A stretch of DNA of 64,000 nucleotides from Henningerozyma blattae CBS 6284 (GCF_000315915.1 NC_020186.1:1178001-1242000); one strand, 5' to 3'; positions 50,654 to 62,076 are shown, counted from the first letter of the stretch. Translations and numbers: made by a program. Notes: a model not told the origin generated them from the sequence alone.

Positions 50654-51871
50654 TTAAAGTTCAGAGTCCGAGGTAGAGGTACTACTACTAGAGAGCTGAT
50701 GAAAGAATCGAACATGTTTGTCTTCTAGTTTGACCTGTCCAGCAGCAAAATCGGTCACTTTATCAATATGAGGAGTATTCACGTTTATATCAGTATCTGT
50801 CTCTATCTCACTAGAACTTGTAGAAGTCGGCAAAGATAATGGGTTGGGTTTGATTTCTTGGGAAGGTGGTGGCAAATCTGGTGGTGACACAGATTTCTCA
50901 GTGGGAGTATCAGTTGCATTAACCTTTGGTTCCTGTTTTATATCTTTCGATTCAAGCCTTATCTCTTTCTCCAAGTCTCGTTTAATCTTATCAGCCATTT
51001 CATTCTTCTCATGGATACCGAAAAATTGAAACTCATTGAAATCATCTTCATCACTATCGTCACGTCTTCTCTTGGTTTGTTGCTTTTGTGAGGGTTGCTC
51101 TGTCTTACGTTTCCTCTTACCTGGCGAATTTAATTCTTTCACTGCATCAGTAACGTTCCGGTTTATAATCAATTCATCTTTCCTCAGTTCTTCATCACCA
51201 AGTAATTCAATGATTTTTTTCTTCTTACTATTCAATAACTCAATGAAGACCTTTCTTGTCTTTTCATCTCGTTCTTCAACCATCTTTTCTCGTTGTCTGT
51301 TTATAGTTTCTTCTTCCTCCAATTTCTGTTTCAAACTTATTAATTCATTCTTTAATTGAATAATCTCTCGATTACCATTACAATAATCATCAAATAATCT
51401 TTGACTTAATTCGAACATATCTAATTCCTTACGACTTTTCTTTAAATTTAAAACAGCAACTTTCTTAACAATATCATTATCATGATATCGTTCCATGACC
51501 AATTGGCATTCTTCTTGCGACCCAATATTGCACCTTATACTATCGTATTGTATTAAACCTTCATATTCAGTAAAAGAGATTTTCGACCCTATCAATAATT
51601 TGATATACTCATACCATATCGCCAATCGTTCTTGTTCGGTATATGAAGAAAACATTTTGATATCATCATTGTTGATATTATGGCAATCATAGACATCACT
51701 ACCATCACTTAGGCTGATTGTTTCAATATTAGTCTTAGAGAGAGTTGCATGTGTAGGCAATTGTGTGAGAATAGTATTACAGATGACAATCTCTAATTGA
51801 TCTGTACTCTGAGAAATAGAATGTGAATTATTGATATAATTTAACGGTAAGCAGCTGATATATCTACCCAT
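50654..51871 (-). CDS. LIF1: Lif1, XRCC4-like subunit of DNA ligase IV
   Basis: The XRCC4 homologue that stabilises Dnl4 and works with Nej1 in non-homologous end joining. The 405 residues compare with about 420 in S. cerevisiae (YGL090W). The N-terminal part (1-175) has the expected head-domain pattern with VICNTILTQLP and SFTEYEGLIQ. A coiled coil spans about 175-240, where Dnl4 binds. A basic patch (KRKRKTEQPSQKQQTKRRR, near 255-275) may be a nuclear signal. The Ser/Thr/Asp-rich C-terminus resembles the Nej1- and Xrs2-binding tail. Sequence is weakly conserved in this family, so the call leans on architecture and on its place between the alpha-factor locus and SPC105. Confidence 0.85.
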   Translation of the reverse strand: MGRYISCLPLNYINNSHSISQSTDQLEIVICNTILTQLPTHATLSKTNIETISLSDGSDVYDCHNINNDDIKMFSSYTEQERLAIWYEYIKLLIGSKISFTEYEGLIQYDSIRCNIGSQEECQLVMERYHDNDIVKKVAVLNLKKSRKELDMFELSQRLFDDYCNGNREIIQLKNELISLKQKLEEEETINRQREKMVEERDEKTRKVFIELLNSKKKKIIELLGDEELRKDELIINRNVTDAVKELNSPGKRKRKTEQPSQKQQTKRRRDDSDEDDFNEFQFFGIHEKNEMADKIKRDLEKEIRLESKDIKQEPKVNATDTPTEKSVSPPDLPPPSQEIKPNPLSLPTSTSSSEIETDTDINVNTPHIDKVTDFAAGQVKLEDKHVRFFHQLSSSSTSTSDSEL

Positions 51872-52115
51872 AGTTCATAGAATTATCACAGAGTATTGAT
51901 GAATAATTACTAATTCATTAATATGTTATTCTTAATATTTATAATTTTTATTATATTATTGCAGATCGTGTTTAGATTAATTGATTATTTTGGAAAATAA
52001 CATTTTCGGAGATACTTAAAATAACACTCCGAAAAGCTTTAAGATTCTAAAGGAAAAAAAAGATCAATATTTATCAAAGAATAAAAAAAAAAATTCAATA
52101 TTCTTTAATTGGTGT

Positions 52116-52154
<39 letters not shown>

Positions 52155-52181
52155 TTAAATTGTAGACAAATTTATAACGCA
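51872..52181. promoter_or_regulatory. LIF1 upstream / SPC105 3' region with TA/GA microsatellite
   Basis: These 310 bp hold the LIF1 promoter and the SPC105 3' end. A compound (TA)n(GA)n microsatellite lies at 52115-52154. NBP35 and NUP145, which stand here in S. cerevisiae, are absent. Confidence 0.5.
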
Positions 52182-55166
52182 CTAGGGTTCAATTCTTGTC
52201 ATTCTTAATGATTTGTTGGAAAACCATGGAACTATTCGAGATGTACGTAATTGTAATCTGTCACGCAAAATGCTGTCATTTGGATATGATTTACTTTGCT
52301 GAACACTAACTACCACTTGGATTTCTGGTAGTCCTCCCTTATCAAAAGTTAATAATTTATTCTCATAATGATAAAATAATTCAACAAGAGATATCTGATA
52401 AATAACGGGAGTAGCATTATGCGTAAAATCTTTATCTATTAGTTGTAAAAAAAACTTATCCTTTTCTTGCTTAATATTTGTATCAAAGAGATAATTAATA
52501 AGATTGAATTGTTTTAATAATTTTCTGGACTCCCAAAAATTTTGATAGAAGGATTTAATAAGAGATAAATTTTTATTTTTAATTAATCTATTATTATTAT
52601 CAAATTTTAATTTTATCTGGTGGAAAGCTGTTTGGAAATACGACAAAATAAATGATTTGGTAGATTTATCAGAGCAATCAACAGATATGGTATAAGTTGA
52701 ATTTAAAATGTTAAGTTTTAAAATTAATTCAATAGGTTCATCAAGTATTATCTTCTCAATAAATTTAATTGTAATAAAATAATCTACAAATGAAATTAAT
52801 TTTATTTGTGTTAAATTTTGTAATGCTAAAAATTTTTCCATACTATTATTATTATTATTATTAGCCTTTGAATTCATTTGTGATAATAATCTGTTTTGTT
52901 CTGAAAGTTTTATTAATAATTTATTTTTTTCATATTTTAAAACACTCAAATCATTGACCTTAATTTTTTGTTCTTTAAACTTATTCTTTAACCGAATTAA
53001 TTCAATTTTTCTTTCTATAAGTTCAGAATTGTATGACACATTTGGTAAAGTTGTGTTAGTACCTAATTTATTTTTCAATGAGTTCATTTTTGTCATTATC
53101 TGATCCTTTAAATTCATGACATCCAATTTTATGTCATTAGCGGTTTGTAAATCTTTATCTAATTCTTTAAGTCGCTCTTTTAAAATAGATATATTTTCAT
53201 TTAAATTCTCATTGACATTTATTAAATTATTAGTGTGCCACACAAGCCAATCATTGTGTGCATTTAAACTTGCGATATCTTTAGTTAAACTCAAGTCTTT
53301 AATTAATTTTTTCTTATCTTCTACATTATTACAATTATAAAATGACTTTAATAAATTTGGTAAATTATCAATATTTTGCTTCGATATTTGTTCATTTAAG
53401 AATTCAAATTCTTTTTTAGATTGATTAATTTTTGAAGTCAGTTCATTACAAATTAGGGAATTGATTTCAATCATAGGTATATTTAAATATAAATTGATTA
53501 AACAATTTTTTAATCGAATATTCTTATTGTTGTTGGAATCAACTGGAAATTTTATTCTCGTATTTGATAATGATTTAATATTAAATGAATCAATATCTAA
53601 ATTACATTCAATATCTCTAAAAAATTGAGTTAGAGATATTTGTGTTGGAAAAGAATCAGTGATTTTGGTCTTTAAGTCTTTGCGTGAACTTGGTATAAAA
53701 TCATTGATACCTTTAATCTTTACGGGAGATAACCTCTCCATTTGGTTTAAATTAATATCAGAATCTCTTCTCGAATTATTGTTCGGAAGGTTCTTATTAA
53801 GACTGTCAGAAGTATCAGAGTTATTTAATTCAATAGATGGTTTATGTTGACGTTTGGGTATTGCTGTATGGGATGGGTCAATATATCTTGGAGGGGTATT
53901 TAATTTTCTTTTTTTCGTGATAATGTTATCTGATTTATTGTTATTCAACGATTTTTTTGGTGTCTTTATTGTAGTAGATGTAGACTGTAGTTGAGTTATT
54001 TCCATAGAATCGTTCTTTATTTGAGAATTTGTGTGTTGTAGTTGTGTAAATTCCATTGTGTGATCATCATTATTTACATTAATAACAGTATTCGAAGTTT
54101 TATTATATATGGTGGGTAATTGGAGTTGAGTAAATTCCATACTATTTTCTGTATCTTCATTCGAATTAGAAGTTGAAGATAAATTTGTTTGTCGCGATTT
54201 ATCATCAATGATATTTTTATTTTGATTAGCAGGGGAGGTGATAATTTTTGGAATTTCAGTAAACTCCATTGTTAAATCCTTTTGCTGGATATTATTATGA
54301 GTGGCATTATGGATTAATTGTATTTCAGTTAATTCCGTATTTGTCTCATTATTTGGAATAAATTTAGAACTTGTTTCAGAAAATTTTGTAGTAGAATTTC
54401 CTCCGCTCCCAATATCTTGGGTCTTGTTCGGTGAACGAATTTGTGATCCTGTAGTTGCTATTTGAGTGAACTCCATTGTATTATTATCTACTGCATCTTT
54501 ATTTTCAAGAAGATTTGGAACTATTGGTGATATTTGTGTTAATTCCATAGTATTTCCATCATTATTATTGGATGTACCATTAATAGGAGTTTCAACCGCT
54601 AATTGAGTCAATTCCATTGTATCATTATTGGTAATATAATTTGTAGAAGAAATATTTTTCATCTTGATGGTGTTATTAGAAACCAATTGAGTCAGATCCA
54701 TGGAAGTGTCATCTGTAGTTTCAAGATGTAATAATGAATGTTTGTTTGGAGAAACCTGTGTTGAAGTAGCGAATCCAATATCCTCAAATTCAGCGCCATT
54801 CTGTGAAGTAGACTCTGAATTTCTTTTATTCTCACTGGATGGAGAACTCTTTCCATTGTCATCTTTGATTATTGAAAAACTGTGTAATGTTACATCTGGT
54901 GCAAAACTGATTTTTCTTTTAGATACCAGATTTATCCTTGAAGTGGTATTATTATCTCTTTCGTAATGCTCTTTTTCATCAATTAGAGAAACATCTGTTA
55001 TAGTATTAGGTATATCAACATTATTATTACTATTTTGTGACGCGTCAAAATCAAATTGAGATTCTTGGCTTTGTTTTAAAATAGATTTTTTGGGTAGCGG
55101 TAAGGTATGATTTTCACGATCAAAGCTCATTTTCGACACACTGGGGTTAAATTTATTGGATGTCAA
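52182..55166 (-). CDS. SPC105: Spc105 (KNL1), kinetochore scaffold with MELT repeats
   Basis: The outer-kinetochore KNL1 protein that recruits Bub1-Bub3 and protein phosphatase 1. The 994 residues compare with about 917 in S. cerevisiae (YGL093W). The N-terminus has the PP1-docking motifs SILK (28-31) and KISF (85-88). Nine MELT-like repeats follow: MDLT 156, MELT 184, MELT 207, MEFT 231, TELT 277, MEFT 300, MEFT 343, MEFT 371 and MEIT 388 (first residue given). A coiled coil spans roughly 580-770, and the C-terminal part is the tandem-RWD region that binds Mis12 and Kre28. Place and direction match the chromosome VII arm. Confidence 0.95.
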   Translation of the reverse strand: MTSNKFNPSVSKMSFDRENHTLPLPKKSILKQSQESQFDFDASQNSNNNVDIPNTITDVSLIDEKEHYERDNNTTSRINLVSKRKISFAPDVTLHSFSIIKDDNGKSSPSSENKRNSESTSQNGAEFEDIGFATSTQVSPNKHSLLHLETTDDTSMDLTQLVSNNTIKMKNISSTNYITNNDTMELTQLAVETPINGTSNNNDGNTMELTQISPIVPNLLENKDAVDNNTMEFTQIATTGSQIRSPNKTQDIGSGGNSTTKFSETSSKFIPNNETNTELTEIQLIHNATHNNIQQKDLTMEFTEIPKIITSPANQNKNIIDDKSRQTNLSSTSNSNEDTENSMEFTQLQLPTIYNKTSNTVINVNNDDHTMEFTQLQHTNSQIKNDSMEITQLQSTSTTIKTPKKSLNNNKSDNIITKKRKLNTPPRYIDPSHTAIPKRQHKPSIELNNSDTSDSLNKNLPNNNSRRDSDINLNQMERLSPVKIKGINDFIPSSRKDLKTKITDSFPTQISLTQFFRDIECNLDIDSFNIKSLSNTRIKFPVDSNNNKNIRLKNCLINLYLNIPMIEINSLICNELTSKINQSKKEFEFLNEQISKQNIDNLPNLLKSFYNCNNVEDKKKLIKDLSLTKDIASLNAHNDWLVWHTNNLINVNENLNENISILKERLKELDKDLQTANDIKLDVMNLKDQIMTKMNSLKNKLGTNTTLPNVSYNSELIERKIELIRLKNKFKEQKIKVNDLSVLKYEKNKLLIKLSEQNRLLSQMNSKANNNNNNSMEKFLALQNLTQIKLISFVDYFITIKFIEKIILDEPIELILKLNILNSTYTISVDCSDKSTKSFILSYFQTAFHQIKLKFDNNNRLIKNKNLSLIKSFYQNFWESRKLLKQFNLINYLFDTNIKQEKDKFFLQLIDKDFTHNATPVIYQISLVELFYHYENKLLTFDKGGLPEIQVVVSVQQSKSYPNDSILRDRLQLRTSRIVPWFSNKSLRMTRIEP

Positions 55167-56902
55167 AAGAGTTTGACAAATCTGACCTTATATTTTTTTT
55201 TCAATATTATTATAATCGCGTAATTAAAAAATCGATGAGTTTTTTTGTTTTGATGTATCCTTTCCAATAATATTAAAGGTAGAAAAGTTAAAGAAATTTG
55301 AACTTAGGCGTAAAAATAAGAAAATGAAAACCAGAGAAAATTGCGTAGGACAGAGAAGACTTCATTAAAAAAAACCTATAAATTAATAAAGTGTATTATC
55401 CGATGTTAATATTAGGGTTAGTGTATTTTAACAAAGTATAGCAATATATAAATTTTATTAGTAACTTATTGAACAAGTGTCGTAACTTTTTGTATTTATG
55501 GCTACTCTTGAAATCTAAAACGTAGTACCGTCAAGGCAAATAAGTTAATTGTGTTTCTATGTTGGTGTCTTGCTTATTGTATCACATAAGTAAAAGAATT
55601 GAACGCATATCATAATTAAAAAGCACAAAAATATTATTATTGGGATTACTTGAAATGTCATAATCCTGACTTTACTTATATATATTTCAGAACAAGAGTA
55701 TTACTGAATAATAAGTGACGTTCTTCAACTTAAAAATCTCAGTAGTACAAATAAAAACTAACTTAAAATATTTAGACTTATAAGAGGTGGGGTATTTTTA
55801 TTCCTTTTATTAGTGGGGAGAGAGGGTGTTGAAGGCAAGAGCAATGAATTGTAGACTCGGCGGTTAGTTGCATGGGGCTGACAATGGAATATTATTGTAC
55901 AATAAATCCAAATAAACTAGATATAGTTACTGAATTTCGCAATGATAATTAACTTGTTGCTCTTTTAATATCATTGTATTTCTCACTATTTTTGTTTAGA
56001 GAGGTTGACATTGTTTCCTAGTATTAACTACCCTTCATATATAGGGTGGTGATCATATATCTCAAGTAGTGTCTAGAAGAATTGATATTTGGAAACCTAA
56101 ATTGAAGATAGCATTGCTAACGCTATAGCAGTTCTTCATTCAAGAATAAAAAAGGAATAAAATAAATAACTGGCAAGGTCAATTTTTTTAGGGTTGTTAT
56201 CCTTTCATAAATTTTTTCTTAAAAATAATACTATTCTGTTATTTTTGAGAAGTATCTGTTTGGCAAGTAAATCTAAAGATTTTCTTAGTGACTACTTCTT
56301 TGGTTACTGTAATATTCCCACTCTTGTTCAAAGTAATGAGTAATATAGAGAAATAAAATCAATTTTGTAATTGAAAGGAAAAAATGCTTCTAAATTGGAG
56401 TAGGCTCCAGGTAATCTAGGACCAAATTTATACATAGGTAAATTTAATTCAAAGAATAAAACTTTGATGAGTTCATAAAACGATCATTTATATAGCCTTA
56501 CTCAACAATTGTATAGGTGTAAGTAGAGAGCAAGTATATAGAAGAAGTTTGTTAGATTTTAAAAGAGAAAAAGTAATTTAAGCAATTGTCAAACTGCTTC
56601 ATAATTTAAATAAAAATAATTGGTATAACTAATCTAATAAGCGAGTTACTGATAAAAGCAAGACTCATAATGTTACCTGAGTCAATGAATTTAGATGACT
56701 AGTTTTGAAATATTTATACCAAATTTTCATTTTATTTTTACATTTTCGCGCGTTTGTATAAGGGCTCCCAACTACTCGGAGAAGTTGTCTTTAATAGCCA
56801 GTTTACTTAAAAGATGATTATATCTAGTAAAAACAAATAGCACATAATCAAACTCTTATTGTATTGTACAACTAAGCATTTCATACCAATAATTAGTTCT
56901 GG
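55167..56902. other. Divergent SPC105/RTC6 intergenic region
   Basis: These 1.7 kb hold the promoters of SPC105 (left) and RTC6 (right). I see no protein gene, tRNA or LTR. A purine-rich stretch lies at 55805-55850. It is unusually long for this block. Confidence 0.4.
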
Positions 56903-57199
56903 ATGTTTTCTATACTACGTACTGGTATATCCTCTACTCTGCGAGTCTCTCCTAGCTGTACACTTTTAGCTAACAATCTTCTCAAACAATCTACATCAAC
57001 AATATTCCGTCCTCAATGCCAGCATACTTTATTAAACTTAATTTCTGCTTCTAGATCATTTAGTGTAGTACAACCCTGCTTGTTTAAAGTGCGTTCTGCT
57101 GTTAAGAAGTTTTGTCCTGACTGTTACATTGTTAGAAGAAAGGGCAAAGTATATGTTTATTGTAAAGGTAACAAGAAGCATAAACAACGTCAAGGATAA
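56903..57199 (+). CDS. RTC6: Mitochondrial large-subunit ribosomal protein bL36m
   Basis: The mitochondrial homologue of bacterial ribosomal protein L36, from S. cerevisiae YPL183W-A (93 residues against 98 here). Residues 1-55 are basic and hydroxylated with almost no acidic residue, as in a matrix presequence. The mature part from about 62 is the complete bL36 fold: [20 protein letters not shown] and the tail NKKHKQRQG. The zinc ligands Cys71, Cys74, Cys87 and His93 are all present. The position downstream of MRN1 and upstream of PPQ1 on the plus strand follows the chromosome XVI arm. Confidence 0.96.
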   Translation: MFSILRTGISSTLRVSPSCTLLANNLLKQSTSTIFRPQCQHTLLNLISASRSFSVVQPCLFKVRSAVKKFCPDCYIVRRKGKVYVYCKGNKKHKQRQG

Positions 57200-57960
57200 G
57201 CAATGTAAACTATAGCACGTTGCATGTTTATATATACCTTACTTATTTACCTATATATATATTACATATTCATTTCTTTTAAAATCTCCTGTATATTTTC
57301 ATTTATTATCCTTTCAAGACTCTTGAGTAGTGTACTCATTGAGCAAATAGTTTATTAATAAAAGAATGTAGTTGTCAAATACAATAATACTAATATCAAG
57401 GAAAATAAAAGTACGCTGAAAAAGTCTAATATAATAATAAATATTAAATTAAGACTAAGGAAGTTACAAATTATTATTCAATTAGATTAGATCTTAAAAT
57501 TTTGTTGGATAAGGAACAACTATTAAGTAGTGTCTAGATATCAGATTTTCCCTAACTCAAAATACAACTTGTGTCTTACATCCTTTTTTTTTCATTCCGT
57601 TCTTTATCGCAAATTTAAATATATATATATATATATATATATATTATTATTATTATTTTAATATATTATTTTACTTAATTTTATTTTCCAATGATGATAG
57701 TTAAACGGAAAAAACTAACCCGAATTGAAACAATCAAGCGCCTTAAGCCAAGAGAATTCAAGTATATTCCAGAACGTATCTTTTACAAACAAGTAGTCTA
57801 AATTTAAAACTGGACCCTTTTCTATTAAAGTTGCTTCTTTTTACAACATAATCATAGGCAAACTATTTAAGTTTGTTAACTTAAGCCTTTATACACTTCG
57901 CTTTTTTCTTTTGTTATTCTAATACAAAACTAAGCAATTTGAGATTTCTCTTTTGTAATT
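57200..57960 (+). promoter_or_regulatory. RTC6 3' / PAN2 upstream region
   Basis: These 761 bp contain an (AT)n tract (57619-57643) joined to an ATT run, then AT-rich sequence up to PAN2. No gene is seen. Confidence 0.4.
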
Positions 57961-60900
57961 ATGAATAATTGGCTACCTTCTTTTCATAATCCTCTTTTAT
58001 TGACTGAGCATTTAAACAAACCGTTTTATAGATATGATAATAATAATAAAGATATAACTAAAATTGTTTTTGATACAGAATCTGATTTGATTTGGGCAGG
58101 AGATACGTATGGACGTATTTCTTCATATACGAGTAACTTAACTCCATACACACGTTATACTGGGCACATTGGTGTTCAAGCTGTTCAAGATATCTTTCCA
58201 TTTAAAGATGTAGGGATATTGTCAATTAGCGATGACTCACTTCATTTAAGTAATAGAAGAGGTGTAACTATTTTCAATTTAACGTCGGTAAATATTTCAG
58301 AGTTTTCTGGATTAAGAAGTATGTGTCTGGGTAAGAATAATTTTCAATCAAATGAAAAACTGTATATTGGTGGTGTCAATTCTAATTCACCAACCACAGG
58401 AATTATCCAATTGGACCTGAATCGTCCTTTATCATCTATATCTATGTTAGGAACACATAGCAATAATAATACATCTTCTCTTTCGATCAATTCAACCTCA
58501 ATATTGAACGGTAATAACTCAAGTCTTCATTCAGAAATAATACCTTATTATGGAAAAGTGCAAAAAATTATATCAGATGATAAATTTATTGTAGTTGCAA
58601 GACAAAACGGTGCAATCGACTTATTAGATCCATTATCAAATACGATTATAAAAACATTTTCTCCTTCTCACGCTTCTATTATTAATTCTATGGATTCTAT
58701 GCATTATACATTAGTGACAGCTGGTAAATCTAGAAAGGCCAATGGTATGATATCTGATCCATTCGTAAATATCTATGATCTAAGAAATATGAAACAAATG
58801 CCACCTGTATCATTTTCAAAAGGCACCACAATGGGTTTGGGTGGTGCAGATTTTGTACAATTCCACCCATTATTCCCTACTGTGGTTGTTGTTGCATCAG
58901 AGACAGGTTCTTTTGATTTCATTGATATTTCTAATTCTAATCAGAGAGGACAATATATCCATTCATGTAATACTATTAAAACTTTTAAAATCTCGCCTAA
59001 TGGGGAACATATAGCGTTTTTGAATGATGATAATACGCTAAATCTTTGGGATAGAACTATTAACCCATTATCTTCCTCTAAGAATAGTACGAGTTTAAAT
59101 ATTTCATCGATACCTACACTCTCATCTCTTAAAAATGGGTTAGAGGTTAATATGCCACATAATACAATGATTGATAAGTCACTTCGAATTGCATCAAATC
59201 CTATACCAAATAACTATAGTTTTACGAAAATTAATGAAGTATTAGAATATCCGGATTATGTGGATGATGGTCCTCCAGTGCCTAATTTACTTGTTGATTC
59301 CAACAATCATACACCATTGTCATCAATTGGGATGCCATATTATAATGAACGATTATCTTCTGCTTGGCCACATTCTATATTTAGATCATCTGGTACAATC
59401 CCATTAAATTATGATTATCTATGTCCACAGAAAACCATTAATCCTGTCACTTCAAGTATTTCTACTTCAGAACCTTCAACTACAGTTACTGGTACATCAT
59501 CTAGCAATCTGGGTAATGGATCAACTGTTATAACTTCTTCACCATCATCAACTTCTAATTTCCATTTCAATTCAAACTCTCTTGGATATCCTTCTAATAG
59601 CGGTTCCAGTTCTAATTCAAATCGTAAAACATCGTCTAATATAAAAACTTTTACGCTATTACCTTATAATAAAGCTAAATATGGTCCAAGGAATGAAATA
59701 CCTGAATATGTATCATTAAAGGAAAAAAGAAAGAAAAACTCTTTAGGAACTATTTCAGATGACACATTTAATTATGTCCCCTTAAAGACTAATAATTTAA
59801 CCGTTCGAGAAATCCCTGAAGCTTTTAATAAATTAAATTTCATAGAAACCAAATATGGATCTGATGATTCTAACTCATATGATTTATACAATAAGACAAA
59901 AAGGTTTGCAGGTCTTGAAATAGATTGTAATTTTAATTATGCCAATTCAATTATTCAATTATATCGATTTGTTCCTGAATTATTTCATTTTTTGGTACGA
60001 AGTTTAAAAGATGAGAATTTCCATAGTGATTCTCTATTGACTGAATTAGGGTATTTATATGATATGATGCAACGTTCGAAAGGATCTATTTGTAGATCAA
60101 GTAATTTCCAATTGAAATTAAAATCTATCAAGAACAAGAAGAATGAAAAGTTACATCCTCAATGGTCTCATATTAATACATCATCTAAAAATAATTTAGG
60201 ATTACATGGAAGAGATAGTCATGTAGTAAGTGACGATGCTTTATTAACGTCTAATATACCTAATTTAACATTACCTGATGAATATGAAAAAACCAATTCT
60301 TCATCTACTATCAGCAATACTACAATTAGTAATAATTCCCCATCTATACATAATAAATTGAAAAATAAATGCCATGGTGGTGGTAGTAGCACAATTTTGA
60401 CTAGTGCTACTAGTGGGAATACTAATAATGATACTTATTCACAAATGCAACGATCACATATTGAAGAATATCTTAATCGTACTACTACTAGTGAACTTCA
60501 AAAATTCAATACTGGATTTCTACATCATCTAATTACTGATGAAATTCAATTGAATTCTAATACAATGACTATTGAAGAGACATTTGGATTTCATGAAGAA
60601 ACCAACATATATTCTAGTTGTTCACATTATAAGAAACAATCGGTTATTATACCAGCATTGACTGTATTGACTCCTATGAGATTTGGTAATAAACATTATA
60701 ATTCCAGCAAGAAATTAAATAACCAAACCATCTTATCATATATTGAGAATTCTATGAAGTGGACAAAGAAAATCACTTCAATTTGTGACGTTTGTAATAA
60801 GAAAGAATCCATAACTATTGAAAAGACTATTAAGAATTTGCCACCAGTCTTTTCTTTAGAGGTCCACCTTTCCATTAATGAATGGAATATTATACGTAAA

Positions 60901-62076
60901 GTTCGTGATTGGTTATCGAAAGAATTTTATGCCATGAATTTCAATGATAAATGTATAATTCGTACTTCACCTAATGATTATTTGAAATATAACATTCCAA
61001 CTTTTAAATATGAATTATGTGGGTTTATTTGTCGTATCCATACTTTATATGGGGAAGAAAATCTTGTTACATTTGTCAAGAGTTATGATAATGGTGAAGG
61101 AGTTAAAGGATACAAATGGTATATGATTAATGATTATCTTGTGTTGGAAGTAGAAGAAGAAGAGGCATTGAATATGAGTTACTGGTGGAAGACAGTGGAG
61201 ATTGTTCTATATTGTGATACTGAAGAATTAAAAAAACCTTTATTTACTTATATGAATGAATTTGATGTGAAGAGTGATGGGTCTATTGAGATTATAAAAG
61301 AACAATTACAAAGACAAAGGAATTATATCAAGACTTTAAATACCAATATCTTATACCGAGACTATTTCATCAATGGTATTACTAAAGATATTCAAAAACA
61401 ATACAAATTATTAACTCGTCAAGAGGCCCCCCAAATTGGAAGTCTTGTGGCCATTGATGCGGAATTTGTCACATTACAACGTGAGATCAATGAATGTAGT
61501 TTATATGAAAAAAAATACATCATCCGTCCTGAAGAAAAAGCACTTGCAAGATTATCTATCTTAAGAGGTGATGACGGTGAGAATTTCGGCCAAGCATTTG
61601 TGGATGATTATATCATGGTGGAAGAACCCATTATCGATTACTTGACACGTTATAGTGGGATTGTACCAGGAGACTTGTACATCCAATCCAGTAGGAAACC
61701 CTTGGTAATGCGTGAAGTTGCATATCGTAAAGTATGGTTGTTGTTACAAATGGGGTGTATCTTTGTTGGTCATGGTTTAGATAACGATTTCCGTCAAATC
61801 AATATCCAAGTGTCAAAAAATCAAATACATGACACAGCTGAATATTTCCTACACGGTACTAGGAAATTATCATTGAGATATTTGGCATGGGGGTTGTTAA
61901 AGAAGAATGTCCAAGAAGGTAATCACGATTCTATTGAAGACGCTTACACTGCATTGCTTCTATATAAGAAGTATTTGGAGTTGAAAAGAACTAATGAGCT
62001 TGACACGGCTACCAATATGTTATATGAGAATGGACATGCTTGTGGTTTCAAGGTACCATCAGAAACTGAGACTTAA
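57961..62076 (+). CDS. PAN2: Pan2, catalytic subunit of the PAN2-PAN3 poly(A) nuclease
   Basis: The deadenylase that trims poly(A) tails in mRNA maturation and decay. The N-terminal WD40-like domain spans about 25-380. A linker containing the Pan3-binding stretch follows, then an inactive ubiquitin-hydrolase-like domain (about 640-1115; starting GLEIDCNFNYANSIIQLYRF) and a C-terminal DEDDh exonuclease. All catalytic residues are present: Asp1166 and Glu1168 in AIDAEFVTL, Asp1274 in GHGLDNDF, His1322 and Asp1327 in NHDSIEDAY. At 1371 residues it is about 250 longer than S. cerevisiae Pan2 (YGL094C); the extra length is mostly Ser/Thr/Asn-rich loops at about 485-565 and 745-830. It diverges from SPC105, as expected. 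Confidence 0.95.
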   Translation: MNNWLPSFHNPLLLTEHLNKPFYRYDNNNKDITKIVFDTESDLIWAGDTYGRISSYTSNLTPYTRYTGHIGVQAVQDIFPFKDVGILSISDDSLHLSNRRGVTIFNLTSVNISEFSGLRSMCLGKNNFQSNEKLYIGGVNSNSPTTGIIQLDLNRPLSSISMLGTHSNNNTSSLSINSTSILNGNNSSLHSEIIPYYGKVQKIISDDKFIVVARQNGAIDLLDPLSNTIIKTFSPSHASIINSMDSMHYTLVTAGKSRKANGMISDPFVNIYDLRNMKQMPPVSFSKGTTMGLGGADFVQFHPLFPTVVVVASETGSFDFIDISNSNQRGQYIHSCNTIKTFKISPNGEHIAFLNDDNTLNLWDRTINPLSSSKNSTSLNISSIPTLSSLKNGLEVNMPHNTMIDKSLRIASNPIPNNYSFTKINEVLEYPDYVDDGPPVPNLLVDSNNHTPLSSIGMPYYNERLSSAWPHSIFRSSGTIPLNYDYLCPQKTINPVTSSISTSEPSTTVTGTSSSNLGNGSTVITSSPSSTSNFHFNSNSLGYPSNSGSSSNSNRKTSSNIKTFTLLPYNKAKYGPRNEIPEYVSLKEKRKKNSLGTISDDTFNYVPLKTNNLTVREIPEAFNKLNFIETKYGSDDSNSYDLYNKTKRFAGLEIDCNFNYANSIIQLYRFVPELFHFLVRSLKDENFHSDSLLTELGYLYDMMQRSKGSICRSSNFQLKLKSIKNKKNEKLHPQWSHINTSSKNNLGLHGRDSHVVSDDALLTSNIPNLTLPDEYEKTNSSSTISNTTISNNSPSIHNKLKNKCHGGGSSTILTSATSGNTNNDTYSQMQRSHIEEYLNRTTTSELQKFNTGFLHHLITDEIQLNSNTMTIEETFGFHEETNIYSSCSHYKKQSVIIPALTVLTPMRFGNKHYNSSKKLNNQTILSYIENSMKWTKKITSICDVCNKKESITIEKTIKNLPPVFSLEVHLSINEWNIIRKVRDWLSKEFYAMNFNDKCIIRTSPNDYLKYNIPTFKYELCGFICRIHTLYGEENLVTFVKSYDNGEGVKGYKWYMINDYLVLEVEEEEALNMSYWWKTVEIVLYCDTEELKKPLFTYMNEFDVKSDGSIEIIKEQLQRQRNYIKTLNTNILYRDYFINGITKDIQKQYKLLTRQEAPQIGSLVAIDAEFVTLQREINECSLYEKKYIIRPEEKALARLSILRGDDGENFGQAFVDDYIMVEEPIIDYLTRYSGIVPGDLYIQSSRKPLVMREVAYRKVWLLLQMGCIFVGHGLDNDFRQINIQVSKNQIHDTAEYFLHGTRKLSLRYLAWGLLKKNVQEGNHDSIEDAYTALLLYKKYLELKRTNELDTATNMLYENGHACGFKVPSETET

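Noticed and set aside
57961..62076. Active ubiquitin hydrolase within Pan2
   Set aside because: The UCH-like domain is known to be inactive in Pan2; here too the expected catalytic Cys position reads as Asn (NFNYANSI).
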